64,000 nt of DNA from positions 1,860,001 through 1,924,000 of the forward strand of contig NZ_CP056117.1 in NCBI RefSeq assembly GCF_013375935.1, in the 5' to 3' direction. The notes below the pieces were generated by a model, which searched no databases, was not told the DNA's origin, and was given only the letters and a program-made list of their open reading frames with translations. This document shows, piece by piece, positions 28,132 to 38,761 of this stretch; the first letter of the stretch is position 1; each line of letters begins with the position of its first letter. Both the position numbers and the translations under genes were made by a program. Origin of the DNA: Enterobacter cloacae (GTDB lineage: Bacteria > Pseudomonadota > Gammaproteobacteria > Enterobacterales > Enterobacteriaceae).

Positions 28132-28458
28132 CATCAGGCTCTGCAGTCGTTGAAGAATGATATGCAACGCTTCCTCTTCGTTAACGCGAAACTCATTATT
28201 CCAGAACCGTACGACTTCCCAGCCGTTCGCATTCAAAAACGCGGTACGATGCGAGTCATATTCCACTTTATCCTGATGTTGCCCCCCGTCCAGCTCAACT
28301 ATTAGCTTTGCCTTAAAGCAGGCAAAATCCACGATATACGCACCAATCGGCATCTGACGGCGAAACTTATAGCCAAAGAAGCGACGACCTCTGAGCAAAT
28401 ACCAGAGGCGTAACTCTTCGGGCGTCATCTTTTTGCGGAGTTGTTTTGATCTTTCCAT
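28120..28458 (-). CDS. DUF559 (Vsr/YcjD-like) endonuclease-fold protein
   Basis: This 112-residue protein has the PD-(D/E)xK-like pattern of the DUF559 family: LRKKMTPEELRLWYLLRGRR, FRRQMPIGAYIVDFAC, LIVELDGGQH and VRFWNNEV-like FWNNEF. The VDF...E-L-D-G-x-Q-H set resembles the Vsr catalytic site, suggesting a nuclease whose target is unknown. It lies between yggN and hemW, where E. coli has no such gene, so it is an accessory insertion. Its final codons and TAA stop lie inside the adjacent REP-like element. An in-frame GTG at 28464 is an alternative start. Confidence 0.8.
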   Translation of the reverse strand: MERSKQLRKKMTPEELRLWYLLRGRRFFGYKFRRQMPIGAYIVDFACFKAKLIVELDGGQHQDKVEYDSHRTAFLNANGWEVVRFWNNEFRVNEEEALHIILQRLQSLMPSP

Positions 28459-28514
28459 CCCCACACTCTGCCAGCCTTTCCCTCAGCCGGCAGAACGGGA
28501 TGCAAAATCCTGAA

Positions 28515-29663
28515 TCAGCCTTCAGATTCTTCGGCGAGGAACAGCTCAAGAAGGGAGTTTAAGAACAGCTTGCCGTGCTCGGTGATCTGCCAGTATTCCT
28601 CACATTCCGTGAGATACCCCTGCGCCAGCGCCTCGTCAATTTGTGGGCGAATCACCGATTCCGGCAGTCCGGTATAGCACGCAAACTCTTTCCGCGGTGC
28701 GGCTTCCAGCAGGCGGAAGCGGTTCATAAAGAACTCAAACGGCTTGTCCGCCGCCTCGACGTCGTGCTGACGTTCGAGATTACGACCTTCCATATACCCG
28801 CGCGGATGGCGCGTTTTGGCGGTGCGCAGAATTCGCCCGTCCGGGAAGGTCACTTTGCCGTGCGCGCCGCAGCCAATCCCCAGATAGTCGCCAAATCGCC
28901 AGTAGTTCAGGTTGTGCTGACACTGATATCCCGGCTTCGCATAGGCAGACGTTTCATATTGCTCATAGCCCGCAGCGGTTAACAGCCGGTGGCCCTGCTC
29001 GAAGATATCCCACAGCGCGTCGTCGTCCGGCAGCACCGGAGGACGGGAACCAAACAGGGTGTTCGGCTCAATGGTCAGCTGATACCACGACAGATGCGGC
29101 GGCGCCAGCGCAATCGCCTGGCGCAAATCGTCCAGCGCCTCTTCCAGCGACTGATCCGGCAGACCGTGCATCAGATCGAGGTTAAAGCTGCGCAGGCCAA
29201 GCCCTGTCGCCAGGTTTGCCGCGCGCTTCGCCTCTTCCGGGCCGTGAATGCGCCCCAGGCGCTTCAGCTTTGGCTCGCTAAAGCTCTGCACGCCGATGGA
29301 GATACGGTTCACGCCAGCGCGCTGATACTCGACAAAACGGTCGGCCTCAACGGTGCCGGGGTTGGCTTCCATCGTAATTTCAGCATCCGCTGCCAGATTC
29401 AGGCGCGACCGCACGCCGTCCAGCAGCGTCTGCATCGCCGGGCCTGAAAGCAGGCTCGGCGTACCGCCACCAATAAAAATGGTCTTTACTTCACGTCCCT
29501 GCGCGTACGGTACATCGGCATCCAGGTCGGCCAGCAGATGGGCAACGTAGTCATCATGCGGCACTTCGCCCTTCAGCGCGTGCGAGTTGAAATCGCAGTA
29601 CGGACATTTCTGCACGCACCACGGGATATGAATATAAAGACTCAGAGGCGGCAAATTAGCCAT
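28515..29663 (-). CDS. hemW: HemW, haem chaperone (radical-SAM family)
   Basis: This 382-residue protein has the HemW radical-SAM signature C-x3-C-x2-C in [14 protein letters not shown], then [34 protein letters not shown] and [13 protein letters not shown]. HemW resembles oxygen-independent coproporphyrinogen oxidase (HemN) but acts as a haem-delivery protein. The C-terminal HemN-type domain ([10 protein letters not shown]) is present. It overlaps rdgB by eight bases. Confidence 0.94.
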   Translation of the reverse strand: MANLPPLSLYIHIPWCVQKCPYCDFNSHALKGEVPHDDYVAHLLADLDADVPYAQGREVKTIFIGGGTPSLLSGPAMQTLLDGVRSRLNLAADAEITMEANPGTVEADRFVEYQRAGVNRISIGVQSFSEPKLKRLGRIHGPEEAKRAANLATGLGLRSFNLDLMHGLPDQSLEEALDDLRQAIALAPPHLSWYQLTIEPNTLFGSRPPVLPDDDALWDIFEQGHRLLTAAGYEQYETSAYAKPGYQCQHNLNYWRFGDYLGIGCGAHGKVTFPDGRILRTAKTRHPRGYMEGRNLERQHDVEAADKPFEFFMNRFRLLEAAPRKEFACYTGLPESVIRPQIDEALAQGYLTECEEYWQITEHGKLFLNSLLELFLAEESEG

Positions 29664-30249
29664 TACGCAGTGCTTCCAGTAACAGTTTCAGGGCGCGTCC
29701 ACGGTGGGAAATCGCGCTTTTCTCTTCGCGGGTCAGTTCCGCAGCGGTTTTGCCCTCGGTGGGGACAAAGAAAATCGGGTCGTAGCCAAAGCCGCCGCTG
29801 CCTGCCGCCTCACGGGTAATCACGCCCGGCCAGCTGCCGTGGCAGACGATCGGCGTTGGATCTTCCGCGTGACGCATGTAGACCAGCACGCAGTGGAACT
29901 GCGCGGTACGCTGTTCGTCAGGCACGTCCTTCAGGGCAACGAGCAGCTTTTCCAGGTTTTGCCGGTCGGTAGCGTCCACGCCGGAGTAGCGGGCGGAGTA
30001 AATGCCCGGCGCACCCCCCAGAAAATCCACCGCCAGGCCGGAGTCATCGGCAATTGCAGGCAGCCCCGTGATTTGCGCGGCGTGGCGCGCTTTCAGAATG
30101 GCGTTTTCGATAAACGTCAGGCCCGTCTCTTCGGCGGAATCGACGCCCAGCTCGGTCTGAGCCACCACGTCCAGCCCAAAATCATTTAATAGCGAGGCCA
30201 GCTCGCGCACTTTACCGGCGTTACCGGTGGCGAGAACAACTTTCTGCAT
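29656..30249 (-). CDS. rdgB: RdgB, dITP/XTP pyrophosphatase
   Basis: This 197-residue house-cleaning NTPase hydrolyses non-canonical purine triphosphates. Motifs: [42 protein letters not shown], and [11 protein letters not shown] with [10 protein letters not shown]. Length matches E. coli. It lies in the yggS-yggT-yggU-rdgB-hemW row. Confidence 0.96.
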   Translation of the reverse strand: MQKVVLATGNAGKVRELASLLNDFGLDVVAQTELGVDSAEETGLTFIENAILKARHAAQITGLPAIADDSGLAVDFLGGAPGIYSARYSGVDATDRQNLEKLLVALKDVPDEQRTAQFHCVLVYMRHAEDPTPIVCHGSWPGVITREAAGSGGFGYDPIFFVPTEGKTAAELTREEKSAISHRGRALKLLLEALRNG

Positions 30250-30252
30250 GGT

Positions 30253-30549
30253 TTAGTCCTGTTCTGTCAGAGCCGCGACTTCCGTCGGGATAGATTGCGG
30301 ATTGAGGATTTTTACCTGTTTATGCCGCCCAAGTTCACCTTTTTCAATGATGACCTGGCTTTTAGCAACGCGAAACTGTTTAGCCAGATATTTGGTCAGA
30401 TGCGCATTCGCCTGACCGTCTACCGGCGGGGCGGTGATGGCGACCTTTAACTCGTCGCCATGCAGCCCCACAATGCTGTCGCGGCTGGCTTTCGGCTGAA
30501 TGTACAGCCGTAAGACCAGCCCGTCGGTGCAGGTGCTTACCGCACTCAT
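30253..30549 (-). CDS. yggU: YggU, UPF0235/DUF167 protein
   Basis: This 98-residue protein has the family core [21 protein letters not shown] and [12 protein letters not shown]. Function unknown. ATG 30549 ([10 protein letters not shown]) is chosen over an ATG four codons upstream to match E. coli; it overlaps the yggT stop by four bases, so the two are coupled. Confidence 0.92.
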   Translation of the reverse strand: MSAVSTCTDGLVLRLYIQPKASRDSIVGLHGDELKVAITAPPVDGQANAHLTKYLAKQFRVAKSQVIIEKGELGRHKQVKILNPQSIPTEVAALTEQD

Positions 30550-31112
30550 AACGCCATCCACAGCCCCGGCAGCAGCATATTGCCCGTTGCCTGCAGCAGC
30601 TCCGCAATGCCCATATTGAGCACGTACAGCAGCAGCACGAGAAGCATCGGCGAGAAGTCGATACCGCCCATCGCCGGCAGCAGACTGCGAATCGGACGCA
30701 GCAGCGGTTCAGTGAGCTGAATCAGCGCGTATTCCACAGGGCTGCGGCCCCGGCTCACCCAGCTCATGATTGCCATGACCAGCAGGACCCAGAAGATCAG
30801 CAGGCCGACGGTTTTCACGAGGATCAGGACGGCAGAAATCCAGATAATCGGCTGGAAGGTAATGACCATAAACAGCACGATCGCTTTGATAACGCTCAGA
30901 ATAAACGCCATCAGCAGAGATGAGCTGTCAATCGGCCCCATTGCCGGAATAACGCGGCGAAGCGGCCCCACAACAGGCTGCGTAATTTTCACGATAAATT
31001 GTGAGAACGGGTTGTAAAAATCACAGCGGGCCCACTGCATCCAGACGCGCAGTAACAGCGCCATCGTGTACAGCTCAATCACCGTTGAGAGCAGGAAAGT
31101 CAACGTCTTCAT
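30546..31112 (-). CDS. yggT: YggT, YGGT-family membrane protein
   Basis: This 188-residue inner-membrane protein is made of two copies of the YGGT unit, each with paired hydrophobic helices and an R-x-[IV]-P-A-M-G-x-[IF] motif ([17 protein letters not shown] and [17 protein letters not shown]). The family has been linked to cell division placement and osmotic tolerance, not proven. Between yggS and yggU, as in E. coli. Confidence 0.93.
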   Translation of the reverse strand: MKTLTFLLSTVIELYTMALLLRVWMQWARCDFYNPFSQFIVKITQPVVGPLRRVIPAMGPIDSSSLLMAFILSVIKAIVLFMVITFQPIIWISAVLILVKTVGLLIFWVLLVMAIMSWVSRGRSPVEYALIQLTEPLLRPIRSLLPAMGGIDFSPMLLVLLLYVLNMGIAELLQATGNMLLPGLWMAL

Positions 31113-31133
31113 GGCGTTCCTCAGTTTTCCTTA

Positions 31134-31835
31134 TTATTGGGTGTAATCGCGCGCACCGAAAATTGCCGTGCCGATGCGCACCATGGTACTGCCTGCCGCG
31201 ATGGCGGCTTCCATATCGTCCGACATGCCCAGAGAAAGCGTGTCTACCGTGTCATAGCGCGCTTTAAGCGCCTCAAATGCTACAGCCATTTGCTGTGCCA
31301 CGGCAAACTGCCTTTCATAACTTGACTCAGGCGCCGGAATTGCCATCAGCCCGCGCAGGGTCAGGCGCGGCAGCGCCGCCACCTCAGCCGCCAGCGCATC
31401 CAGCTCGCTCAGCGCAATGCCGGACTTGCTGTTTTCATCACTGATATTGATTTGAATCAGCACGTTAAGCGCGGGCAGCTCCGCCGGACGCTGGTCGTTC
31501 AGACGGGTAGCAATGCGCAGGCGATCGAGGGTGTGGCACCAGTCGAAGTGCTCTGCCACCAGACGGCTTTTGTTCGACTGTAGCGGACCGATAAAGTGCC
31601 ATTGCAGGTCCGTATTACCCTGTTCCCGGAAATAGCGAATTTTATCCACGCCTTCCTGCACGTAGTTTTCGCCAAACGCGCGATGGCCGGCGGCAATCGC
31701 TTCTGCGATGGCGCTCGCAGGCTTGGTTTTGCTGACTGCAAGCAAGGTAATTTCTTCTGAAGTACGGCCGCAACGCGTTGCAGCGGCTGAGATTTTGTCC
31801 CGGACCTGTGCCAGGTTATGCGCAATGTCGTTCAT
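31134..31835 (-). CDS. yggS: YggS, PLP homeostasis protein (PLPBP family)
   Basis: This 233-residue TIM-barrel protein binds PLP through Lys36 in LLAVSKTKPAS. Other family motifs: AFGENYVQEGVDKI, LQWHFIGPLQSNK, LNVLIQINISDE and SLGMSDDMEAAIAAGSTMVRIGTAIFG. It is not an enzyme in the usual sense; it balances free PLP. Divergent from yggR by 17 bp. Confidence 0.95.
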   Translation of the reverse strand: MNDIAHNLAQVRDKISAAATRCGRTSEEITLLAVSKTKPASAIAEAIAAGHRAFGENYVQEGVDKIRYFREQGNTDLQWHFIGPLQSNKSRLVAEHFDWCHTLDRLRIATRLNDQRPAELPALNVLIQINISDENSKSGIALSELDALAAEVAALPRLTLRGLMAIPAPESSYERQFAVAQQMAVAFEALKARYDTVDTLSLGMSDDMEAAIAAGSTMVRIGTAIFGARDYTQ

Positions 31836-31852
31836 TTTCCGAGGAGTAGTCT

Positions 31853-32833
31853 ATGGATGTGGAAGAAATTGTGGCCCTTAGTGTAAAGCATAACGTCTCC
31901 GATCTACACCTGTGCAGTGATTCGCCGCCGCGCTGGCGCAGAGCGGGGCGCCTTGAACCCGCGCCGTTTCCGCCCCCGGACGTGGAGGCGTTATTGAAAG
32001 CGTGGCTCAACGACGAGCAGCAGGGCACATGGTGGGCGAGCGGGCAGGTGGATTTTGCCGTTACCGTTGCGGGCAATCAGCGTCTGCGCGGCAGCGCGTT
32101 CAGGCATATGCAGGGCGTTTCGATCGCGCTGCGGCTGTTGCCGCTGGCGTGTCCGCAGCTCTCCACGTTAGGCGTGCCGCGAACGATCCCGGCGCTACTG
32201 TGCAATGACGATGGTCTGATTCTGGTCACCGGCGCAACCGGCAGCGGGAAGTCAACGACGCTTGCAGCGATGGTCGATTTTCTCAATCACCATACGGACG
32301 GCCATATTCTTACCCTGGAAGATCCGGTGGAGTTCAGGTACCAGAGCGAACGCTGTCTGATTCAGCAGCGGGAGATAGGCCAGCACAGCCCGTCCTTTGC
32401 CGAGGCGCTGCGCAGCGCGCTGCGTGAAGATCCGGATGTCATTTTGCTTGGCGAGCTGCGCGACAGCGAAACTATCCGCCTGGCGCTGACGGCGGCTGAG
32501 ACCGGGCATCTGGTGTTAGCCACGCTGCATACGCGCGGTGCGGCTCAGGCAATTGAGCGCCTGGTGGATATCTTCCCGGCGCAGGAGAAAGATCCGGTGC
32601 GTAATCAGCTGGCGGGAAGCCTGCGTGCGGTGCTGGCTCAGAAGCTGCGTCAGGACGTTCAGGGCGGGCGCGTGGCGCTGTATGAGCTTCTGGTGAATAC
32701 CCCGGCGGCGGCAAACCTGATCCGCGAAGGCAAAACGTGGCAACTGCCGGGCATTATTCAAACCGGACAGCAGGCGGGGATGCAGAACTTTGAGCAGAGC
32801 CTGGCGGAGCGACGGGCGCAGGGGCGGCTGTAG
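31853..32833 (+). CDS. yggR: YggR, PilT-like secretion ATPase
   Basis: This 326-residue ATPase of the PilT/VirB11 superfamily has a Walker A site GATGSGKSTT, an Asp box (ILTLEDPVEF), a Walker B site (DPDVILLGELRDSETI) and a His box (TGHLVLATLHT). It lacks neighbouring pilus genes, as in E. coli, so its partner machinery is uncertain. Divergent from yggS. Confidence 0.93.
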   Translation: MDVEEIVALSVKHNVSDLHLCSDSPPRWRRAGRLEPAPFPPPDVEALLKAWLNDEQQGTWWASGQVDFAVTVAGNQRLRGSAFRHMQGVSIALRLLPLACPQLSTLGVPRTIPALLCNDDGLILVTGATGSGKSTTLAAMVDFLNHHTDGHILTLEDPVEFRYQSERCLIQQREIGQHSPSFAEALRSALREDPDVILLGELRDSETIRLALTAAETGHLVLATLHTRGAAQAIERLVDIFPAQEKDPVRNQLAGSLRAVLAQKLRQDVQGGRVALYELLVNTPAAANLIREGKTWQLPGIIQTGQQAGMQNFEQSLAERRAQGRL

Positions 32834-32843
32834 GCCCCGGCGC

Positions 32844-33260
32844 TCAGTAACCCTGTTCGAAATAGCTTTCGAGGATGATGACGGCAGAGGCCGAATCAAC
32901 GCTGCCTTTGTTCAGCGCCCGGAAACCGCCGTGCTCGAATAGGCCCGCACGCGCTTCGACGGTGCTCAGGCGTTCGTCGTGCAGCTTTACGGAGACGCCG
33001 AAGCGGCCATGAATTTTGTTCGCGAACTTGCGCGCGCGGGCGGTGAGCGGCTGCTCGGTGCCGTCCATGTTCAGCGGTAGCCCAACAATTACGTCGTCCG
33101 GCTGCCACTCCTTGAGCAGGCGCTCAATGAGGTTCCAGTCCGGCGTGCCGTCGTTGGCCTTCAGCGCCGCGAGCGGGCGAGCCGTACCGGTGATGCGTTG
33201 ACCAACGGCAACGCCGATGCTTTTGGTTCCGAAGTCGAAGGCTAGAAGGGTGCCGCTCAT
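32844..33260 (-). CDS. ruvX: RuvX/YqgF, 16S rRNA processing nuclease
   Basis: This 138-residue RNase-H-fold protein has [17 protein letters not shown] (catalytic Asp), [14 protein letters not shown], and [14 protein letters not shown]. It matures the 16S rRNA 5' end. Its ATG overlaps the yqgE stop by one base (TAATG). Confidence 0.95.
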   Translation of the reverse strand: MSGTLLAFDFGTKSIGVAVGQRITGTARPLAALKANDGTPDWNLIERLLKEWQPDDVIVGLPLNMDGTEQPLTARARKFANKIHGRFGVSVKLHDERLSTVEARAGLFEHGGFRALNKGSVDSASAVIILESYFEQGY

Positions 33261-33820
33261 TACGCGTGCCCCGCAACGCCAGGCATGGTCAGAATATCAA
33301 TGCCAATTAGCTTTGCCGCGTCACGCCAGCGATCGGCGATAGGGGTTTTAAACAGGATGTTCATATCCGCAGGGGCCGTCAGCCAGGCGTTGTCCAGAAT
33401 CTCTTGTTCCAGCTGGCCTTTTTCCCAGGAGGCATAGCCGAGCGCGACCAGCACTTCAGAAGGCTGCTTTGCGGTACCCAGCGTTTCGAGCACGTCGCGG
33501 GAGGTGGTGACAACGGTGTTATCGGAGATACGAATGCTGGATGAGAAAACCGGCGGAGTGTGAAGGATAAAGCCACGATCTTCTGCAAGCGGGCCGCCCA
33601 GCATCACCGGTTTATCGAGACGGATTTCCGGCAGACGATCTTCAGCGGTGATTTTCAGCTTGTCCAGGATCCCCTCAACCTGCAGGTTTTCCAGCGGTTT
33701 ATTGATGATAATCCCCATCGCGCCGTCTTCATTGTATTCACAAATATAAACAACGGCGCGGCGGAAAATCGGATCCTGGAGAGCAGGCATGGCAATAAGA
33801 AAGTGATGCTGTAAATTCAT
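33260..33820 (-). CDS. yqgE: YqgE, UPF0301 family protein
   Basis: This 186-residue protein has the family pattern [39 protein letters not shown] and [15 protein letters not shown]. Function not established. Coupled to ruvX, downstream of gshB, as in E. coli. Confidence 0.93.
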   Translation of the reverse strand: MNLQHHFLIAMPALQDPIFRRAVVYICEYNEDGAMGIIINKPLENLQVEGILDKLKITAEDRLPEIRLDKPVMLGGPLAEDRGFILHTPPVFSSSIRISDNTVVTTSRDVLETLGTAKQPSEVLVALGYASWEKGQLEQEILDNAWLTAPADMNILFKTPIADRWRDAAKLIGIDILTMPGVAGHA

Positions 33821-33846
33821 TGTCAGAGGTACTGTTTCCTGGTTTA

Positions 33847-33889
33847 AAAAGCGACAGCGCCCAGTATGGGGATAAACACAGGCGCTGTC
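33847..33889 (-). terminator. gshB terminator
   Basis: GACAGCGCC (33853-33861) pairs with GGCGCTGTC (33881-33889). On the minus strand the stem is followed by GCTTTTT. It ends gshB before yqgE, though read-through is possible. Confidence 0.65.
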
Positions 33890-33894
33890 ACAGG

Positions 33895-34842
33895 TTATTT
33901 CTGTAAACGTTTTTCGATAGCGTCCATCAGCATTCCAGTGATCGAGATCGGGAATTCCGCTTCGATTTCACGAATGCAGGTCGGGCTGGTGACGTTCACT
34001 TCGGTCAGGCGATCGCCGATGATATCGAGGCCAACGAAGATCAGGCCTTTGGCTTTCAGCGTAGGGCCGACGCGGCGGGCAATTTCCCAGTCGCTTTCGC
34101 TCAACGGACGCGGTTCGCCGCGACCGCCGGCCGCCAGGTTGCCGCGGGTTTCGCCGCCCTGCGGGATACGCGCCAGGCAGTAAGGCACCGGCTCGCCATC
34201 TACCACCAGCACGCGTTTGTCACCGTCTTTAATGGCCGGCAGATAGTTCTGCGCCATGCAGTAGCGGGTACCCAGCTCGGTCAGCGTTTCGGCAATGACG
34301 CCGATGTTCGGATCGCCTTCCTTCACGCGGAAGATAGACGCGCCGCCCATGCCGTCCAGCGGCTTCATGATGATATCGCCGTGCTTCTGCCAGAACTCTT
34401 TCAGCTGCGCCTTGCTGCGGGTCACCAGCGTTTCCGGCGTCAGGTCAGAGAACCAGGCGGTGTAGAGCTTCTCGTTACAGTCACGCAGGCTTTGCGGCTT
34501 GTTGACGATCAGCGTCCCTTTCTCCTCGGCGCGCTCAAGGATATAGGTGGAGTAAATGTATTCGGTGTCGAACGGCGGATCTTTACGCATCAGGATGACG
34601 TTGAGATCGGCAAGGGCAATATCCTGCTCGGTGCCAAACTCGTACCATTTGTCGTAGTTCTGCTCGACGTTAACGATGCGGGTGCGCGCGCGGGCTTCAC
34701 CGTTGATCAGGTAAAGATCGTTCATCTCCATATAGTGGAGTTCATAGCCGCGACGCTGCGCTTCCAGCAGCATGGCGAAGCTGGAATCTTTCTTGATGTT
34801 AATGTTTGCGATGGGGTCCATCACGATGCCGAGCTTGATCAT
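33895..34842 (-). CDS. gshB: GshB, glutathione synthetase
   Basis: This 315-residue ATP-grasp enzyme joins glycine to gamma-glutamylcysteine. Motifs: [23 protein letters not shown] at the start (shown in part), [27 protein letters not shown] (ATP site), [19 protein letters not shown] and [11 protein letters not shown]. Start 34842 is set by homology over an upstream in-frame ATG. It lies after rsmE by 19 bp. Confidence 0.96.
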   Translation of the reverse strand: MIKLGIVMDPIANINIKKDSSFAMLLEAQRRGYELHYMEMNDLYLINGEARARTRIVNVEQNYDKWYEFGTEQDIALADLNVILMRKDPPFDTEYIYSTYILERAEEKGTLIVNKPQSLRDCNEKLYTAWFSDLTPETLVTRSKAQLKEFWQKHGDIIMKPLDGMGGASIFRVKEGDPNIGVIAETLTELGTRYCMAQNYLPAIKDGDKRVLVVDGEPVPYCLARIPQGGETRGNLAAGGRGEPRPLSESDWEIARRVGPTLKAKGLIFVGLDIIGDRLTEVNVTSPTCIREIEAEFPISITGMLMDAIEKRLQK

Positions 34843-34861
34843 CTTCTTCTCCGTTAATGGG

Positions 34862-35593
34862 TCAACCCAGATCGCCAAACCGTACCTGTAGCGCGGTAAT
34901 GGCTGTGAGTGCCGTTGTCTCAGTGCGCAGAACGCGAGGTCCCAACAGAATATCAGTAAACTGGTAACGCCCCGTCATGGCAATTTCGTCAGCCGACAGG
35001 CCGCCTTCCGGGCCAATCAGCAGGCGTACGCGCTCAACGGGCAGCGGCAGCGTGTTGATGCTGGCGCTGGCGCGCGGATGAAGATTAAGCTTAAGCCCGC
35101 TTTCCTCTTCTGCACACCAGTCCTCCAGATCCATCGCCGGGCGGATCTCCGGGATGCGGTTGCGGCCGCTCTGTTCGCAGGCCGCAATGGCAATTTTCTG
35201 CCACTGCTGGATCTTCTTATTCAGACGTTCCGCATCCAGTTTAACGCCGCAGCGCTCAGAAAAAAGTGGCGTAATGAGGCTTACACCCAGTTCAATGGAT
35301 TTCTGAATGGTGAACTCCATCTTTTCCCCGCGCGACATCACCTGACCCAGATGAATGTGAAGGGGGGATTCACGGTCGTCCACTTCGCCACGCAGCACCT
35401 TGACGTGTACGCTTTTTTTGTCGGCGCGCGTAATTTCAGCGTCGAAAACCTGATTTGAGCCGTCGAACAGCTGGAGCGCCTGGCCGGCACCCATGCGCAG
35501 CACGCGGCCTACGTGGTGTGCTGCGTCGTCAGACAGGGCGATTTCGCCGCCGGCGGTAATCAGTTCAGGATGGTAAATGCGGGGGATGCGCAT
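34862..35593 (-). CDS. rsmE: RsmE, 16S rRNA m3U1498 methyltransferase
   Basis: This 243-residue SPOUT-fold enzyme starts [16 protein letters not shown], has [16 protein letters not shown] in its PUA-like N-domain, and carries the SAM-binding knot [14 protein letters not shown] and ILGPRV-like [12 protein letters not shown]. Length identical to E. coli with start 35593. Sits between endA and gshB. Confidence 0.96.
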   Translation of the reverse strand: MRIPRIYHPELITAGGEIALSDDAAHHVGRVLRMGAGQALQLFDGSNQVFDAEITRADKKSVHVKVLRGEVDDRESPLHIHLGQVMSRGEKMEFTIQKSIELGVSLITPLFSERCGVKLDAERLNKKIQQWQKIAIAACEQSGRNRIPEIRPAMDLEDWCAEEESGLKLNLHPRASASINTLPLPVERVRLLIGPEGGLSADEIAMTGRYQFTDILLGPRVLRTETTALTAITALQVRFGDLG

Positions 35594-35644
35594 AGTCAGA
35601 AATTCCATGTGTCATGCAATATAAGCGAATTGCCGTAGTGTAGG

Positions 35645-36352
35645 TTAGCTCTTTTGCGCCTGGCAAGCCCGCTGGACGTAAGGGTTATGATTCCCCTGGA
35701 CTTTGGCGATACGTTCGTCGCGCTGGCATTCCCAGTCCGTCACCGGATACTGCTTATCCCATGCGTTGAATAGCTGCGTCTGCTGGCGGGAAAGGTTGAG
35801 ATCGTAGCGATCGCGCATATAGAAATAGGTACGGGCGATGCTGCCGCGCGCGCGGGCAGGGGGTTCGGCGACTTTCTCCTTGAAGTCCACCTTCATGGCG
35901 CACTGGCCGTACTGGCCTTCGCCACCGTTCCACTGGCTGTACATGAAGTTACCGCGATCGCCGTTTACCTCGCCCACGGCGGGCTGCAGGTTATGCATAT
36001 CGCTTTCCATCTGGCGGTATACCGGATCTTTCGCGCAGTTTTTGCGTCCGCCATCCTGCCAGCACTGGCGCTGGTGGCCAAACTGCCAGGCCGGAACAAC
36101 GTGTTCCCATTCGATTCGGCTGGCGCGGTTCTCGTTCTTGCGTACCTTATAGCCGCAGGACTCAAGGTCAACGACCCCTTTTTTTCCCTGCCAGTTAATT
36201 TTGCACCCGCAGTAGAAATCACCCGGCACGTCGGCGTTAATCTTTACGCCTGCGGTTTTTGCCTGAGAGAAACTGTGAATACCGTCGGCCAGAGCATGGC
36301 CGGAGAGCGCCGTCGCCAGAAACGCGACCGCGAGAGAAACATTACGGGACAT
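35645..36352 (-). CDS. endA: EndA, periplasmic endonuclease I
   Basis: This 235-residue secreted nuclease has signal peptide [22 protein letters not shown] and the beta-beta-alpha-metal motif [15 protein letters not shown] with downstream Asn in [12 protein letters not shown]. Cysteines throughout suggest disulfides. It cuts double-stranded DNA in the periplasm. Start 36352 gives E. coli length. Confidence 0.96.
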   Translation of the reverse strand: MSRNVSLAVAFLATALSGHALADGIHSFSQAKTAGVKINADVPGDFYCGCKINWQGKKGVVDLESCGYKVRKNENRASRIEWEHVVPAWQFGHQRQCWQDGGRKNCAKDPVYRQMESDMHNLQPAVGEVNGDRGNFMYSQWNGGEGQYGQCAMKVDFKEKVAEPPARARGSIARTYFYMRDRYDLNLSRQQTQLFNAWDKQYPVTDWECQRDERIAKVQGNHNPYVQRACQAQKS

Positions 36353-36446
36353 CTTACACTCCGTGTCAAAACGAGCCCGCAACGTAACGAATGTTGTTCC
36401 CGTATGCAATCAGGCAGATCATGAAAGTTCCTGATTGTTCAGTTGA

Positions 36447-36944
36447 TTATTCTGCAACCAGCGGTTCGCCGCACTTCACGCAGCGGTAGGTGGCCTCGCC
36501 GCGCACCACCCGGTTGTGACGCCGGACGGTGAGCTGATGCTGCTGGCACCGGCAGCGGTAGGGAAACGTATTGCGGCGTACCGATTCCAGCTCGAACTGA
36601 TGCGTGCGGCGCGCCGGAACGCCAAGCACCGCCTCCATCATCCACTTCCACTCTTTGCCGTGCGGTGCGACGCGGCCAAAGTGTTTCCACACCAGAAGAT
36701 GGGCCAGCTCGTGCGGTACCACCTCCTCAATGAACGCCTGCTGGTTTTCCATCATCAGAACCGGGTTCAGGCGGATCTCATAGGATTCCAGCCAGGCGGT
36801 ACCCGCCGCGGTTCCCCGCTGCTGGTAGACCAGCTTAGGTTCAGGATAATTGCGGCCGAGCTTCAGGTTGGCCTGGGCGAGTTTTTCCCGCAGGCTGCGC
36901 ATAACGGCTTGCTGAATGGCGATGGGGAGATGGGGAGCTTTCAT
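36447..36944 (-). CDS. sprT: SprT, zinc-metalloprotease-like protein
   Basis: This 165-residue SprT family protein has HExxH in [16 protein letters not shown], with a second segment [14 protein letters not shown], and a C-terminal zinc ribbon with two Cys pairs (CRCQQHQ... and [10 protein letters not shown]). Enteric SprT is related to eukaryotic SPRTN but has no established substrate. Between galP and endA, as in E. coli. Confidence 0.93.
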   Translation of the reverse strand: MKAPHLPIAIQQAVMRSLREKLAQANLKLGRNYPEPKLVYQQRGTAAGTAWLESYEIRLNPVLMMENQQAFIEEVVPHELAHLLVWKHFGRVAPHGKEWKWMMEAVLGVPARRTHQFELESVRRNTFPYRCRCQQHQLTVRRHNRVVRGEATYRCVKCGEPLVAE

Positions 36945-36970
36945 AGGGGCAGAGCATAAAGCGGGAAGCG

Positions 36971-36993
36971 GGGAGGCGCAAGAGGCGCCTCCC
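36971..36993. terminator. hairpin after galP
   Basis: GGGAGGCGC (36971-36979) pairs with GCGCCTCCC (36985-36993), nine perfect pairs, ten bases past the galP stop. It lacks a T-run, so termination may be weak or Rho-assisted. Confidence 0.5.
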
Positions 36994-37002
36994 GCAGGAG
37001 GA

Positions 37003-38400
37003 TTAGTCGTGTGCGCCGATTTCGCGCAGAGGACGACCTTTCATCAGGTTACGTTCGATGTGTTCCAGTGAAACGTGCTTGGTTTCAGGAACCAGCCAGA
37101 CGGTAAGAACAATAAAGAACAGGTTCAGACCGGCGTAGACCCAGAAGGTGTTGGCGTTACCCAGGGTGTTGAGCATGGTCAGGAACGTTGCGCCGACGAT
37201 CATGTTGGCAATCCAGTTGGTCGCGGTAGAGCAGGTGATACCAAAGTCACGCCCTTTCAGCGGCTGGATCTCAGAGCACAGCACCCAAATCAGCGGACCG
37301 GCACTCATCGCAAAACCAACGATAAACATCAGCAGCATCGCCACGGCGAAATACTGCGCGGTTGGGGAGTGAATGCCCATGTGCATCATGGTGCCCAGCA
37401 CGCCCATACCGATAGCCATCACCAGGAAGCCCAGCGTCAGGGTTGGCTTACGTCCCCAGCGGTCAACCAGGCCGATGGCAATGAAGGTCGCCAGCACGTT
37501 GGTCAGACCGACGATAACGGTGCCCCACATCTGCTCGGTGGTGTTGGTGTAACCCGCCAGCTCGAAGATTTTTGGCGCGTAATACATGATGACGTTCATC
37601 CCGGTGAATTGCTGCATTACCTGTAACAGCACGCCAAGGAACACCGCGCGGCGGAAGTTGCTGTTCTCTTTGAACAGCGCCCAGCCAGACTGTTTAATCT
37701 TCAGGCTTTCGCGGATCTCTTCCAGCTCGTTTTTCGCCTCTGCGCTGGTATCGCGCAGGCGTAAGAGCACCCGTTCCGCATCGTGGAAGCGGCGCTTGGC
37801 GGCAAACCAGCGCGGGCTGTCCGGCAGGAAGAAGACGCCGATCAGCAGCAGGATGGCAGGAATGATGATCACACCCAGCATCCAGCGCCATGCGCCGCTG
37901 TAGCTGAACGCGGTATCGGAAAGATAAGCGCCCAGAATACCGATGGTGATCATCAGCTGGTACATGGAGATCATGCTGCCGCGAATTTTTTCCGGCGCGA
38001 TTTCAGACAGGTAAAGCGGAGCGGTATAAGACGCGACGCCCACCGCCAGACCCAGCAGCACGCGGGAGAGGATCAGGACCTCAACGTTAGGCGCCGCAGC
38101 AGAGAACAGCGAGCCGGCAACGAACAGGATCGCGCCGATCATCAGGCTCTTTTTACGCCCGAGCTTAAAGGAGAGCCAGCCGCTGCCGACCGCGCCGACG
38201 GCGGCACCGAACATCATCGAGCTAACCACCCATTCCTGAGTGTGTGCGCTAATCTGGAACTCTTCGGTGATGAAAGGTAATGCACCGGCAATTACGCCAA
38301 TATCCAGGCCAAAGAGTAATCCTGCCAGAGCGGCAAGGAAGCAGACGAAGAACGTCATTGCCTTATTGGACGTACGCCCCTGTTTATTATTGTCAGGCAT
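37003..38400 (-). CDS. galP: GalP, galactose:H+ symporter
   Basis: This 465-residue twelve-helix sugar porter (MFS) has [23 protein letters not shown], the family motif [27 protein letters not shown] (sugar-binding QxxGxN), GRKPTL and [12 protein letters not shown]. Start 38400 (MPDNNKQGR) follows E. coli. The upstream region holds a CRP site and two Gal-repressor operators. Confidence 0.95.
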   Translation of the reverse strand: MPDNNKQGRTSNKAMTFFVCFLAALAGLLFGLDIGVIAGALPFITEEFQISAHTQEWVVSSMMFGAAVGAVGSGWLSFKLGRKKSLMIGAILFVAGSLFSAAAPNVEVLILSRVLLGLAVGVASYTAPLYLSEIAPEKIRGSMISMYQLMITIGILGAYLSDTAFSYSGAWRWMLGVIIIPAILLLIGVFFLPDSPRWFAAKRRFHDAERVLLRLRDTSAEAKNELEEIRESLKIKQSGWALFKENSNFRRAVFLGVLLQVMQQFTGMNVIMYYAPKIFELAGYTNTTEQMWGTVIVGLTNVLATFIAIGLVDRWGRKPTLTLGFLVMAIGMGVLGTMMHMGIHSPTAQYFAVAMLLMFIVGFAMSAGPLIWVLCSEIQPLKGRDFGITCSTATNWIANMIVGATFLTMLNTLGNANTFWVYAGLNLFFIVLTVWLVPETKHVSLEHIERNLMKGRPLREIGAHD

Positions 38401-38465
38401 TATGCCCTCCAGTTTGGTTATCAGTTTTATCAATGTTAAGGGTAGGTGAGCGACCCATAAAAATA

Positions 38466-38481
38466 TGTGAGACAAATCACA
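38466..38481. promoter_or_regulatory. CRP site of galP
   Basis: TGTGA-GACAAA-TCACA has both consensus arms intact. It lies 66 bp upstream of the galP start and next to the first GalR operator. Confidence 0.8.
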
Positions 38482-38484
38482 ATG

Positions 38485-38500
38485 GTGTAATCGGTTACAC
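38485..38500. promoter_or_regulatory. GalR/GalS operator 1
   Basis: GTGTAATCGGTTACAC matches the Gal repressor consensus GTGnAAnCGnTTnCAC at all defined positions, and sits three bases from the CRP site. Confidence 0.85.
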
Positions 38501-38666
38501 TAACCTGTAACCGTAAAAATAATTAAAGCTTTGAAAATATAGAGGTAAATTAATTGATGTGCATCGCGTTTGCATGAATTTCAGACTTAACTGAAAGGAA
38601 ATGTAACAGCAGAAGAAAGGCGATTGTGCAAAGAGATTATTCTGAAAGCGGAGCGCGAAGCATGAG

Positions 38667-38682
38667 GTGTAATCGGTTCCAT
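38667..38682. promoter_or_regulatory. GalR/GalS operator 2 (weaker)
   Basis: GTGTAATCGGTTCCAT repeats the first operator 182 bp away with one arm degraded. A spaced pair would allow DNA looping. Confidence 0.65.
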
Positions 38683-38713
38683 GTTATGCGGCTTTGCGCC
38701 GCCACATGATATA

Positions 38714-38741
38714 AAAAAGGCCAGCGCAAAGGCTGGCCTGT
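38714..38741 (-). terminator. metK terminator
   Basis: AGGCCAGC (38718-38725) pairs with GCTGGCCT (38732-38739). On the minus strand it is followed by TTTTTTAT. Strong intrinsic terminator. Confidence 0.85.
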
Positions 38742-38761
38742 TTAACGCATTTAGCGATCGG

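Larger units (their letters stand above)
38401..38761. promoter_or_regulatory. galP promoter region and metK 3' flank
   Basis: The 361-bp gap contains the galP CRP and GalR/GalS sites and, at its right end, the metK terminator. No gene is supported. Confidence 0.7.
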
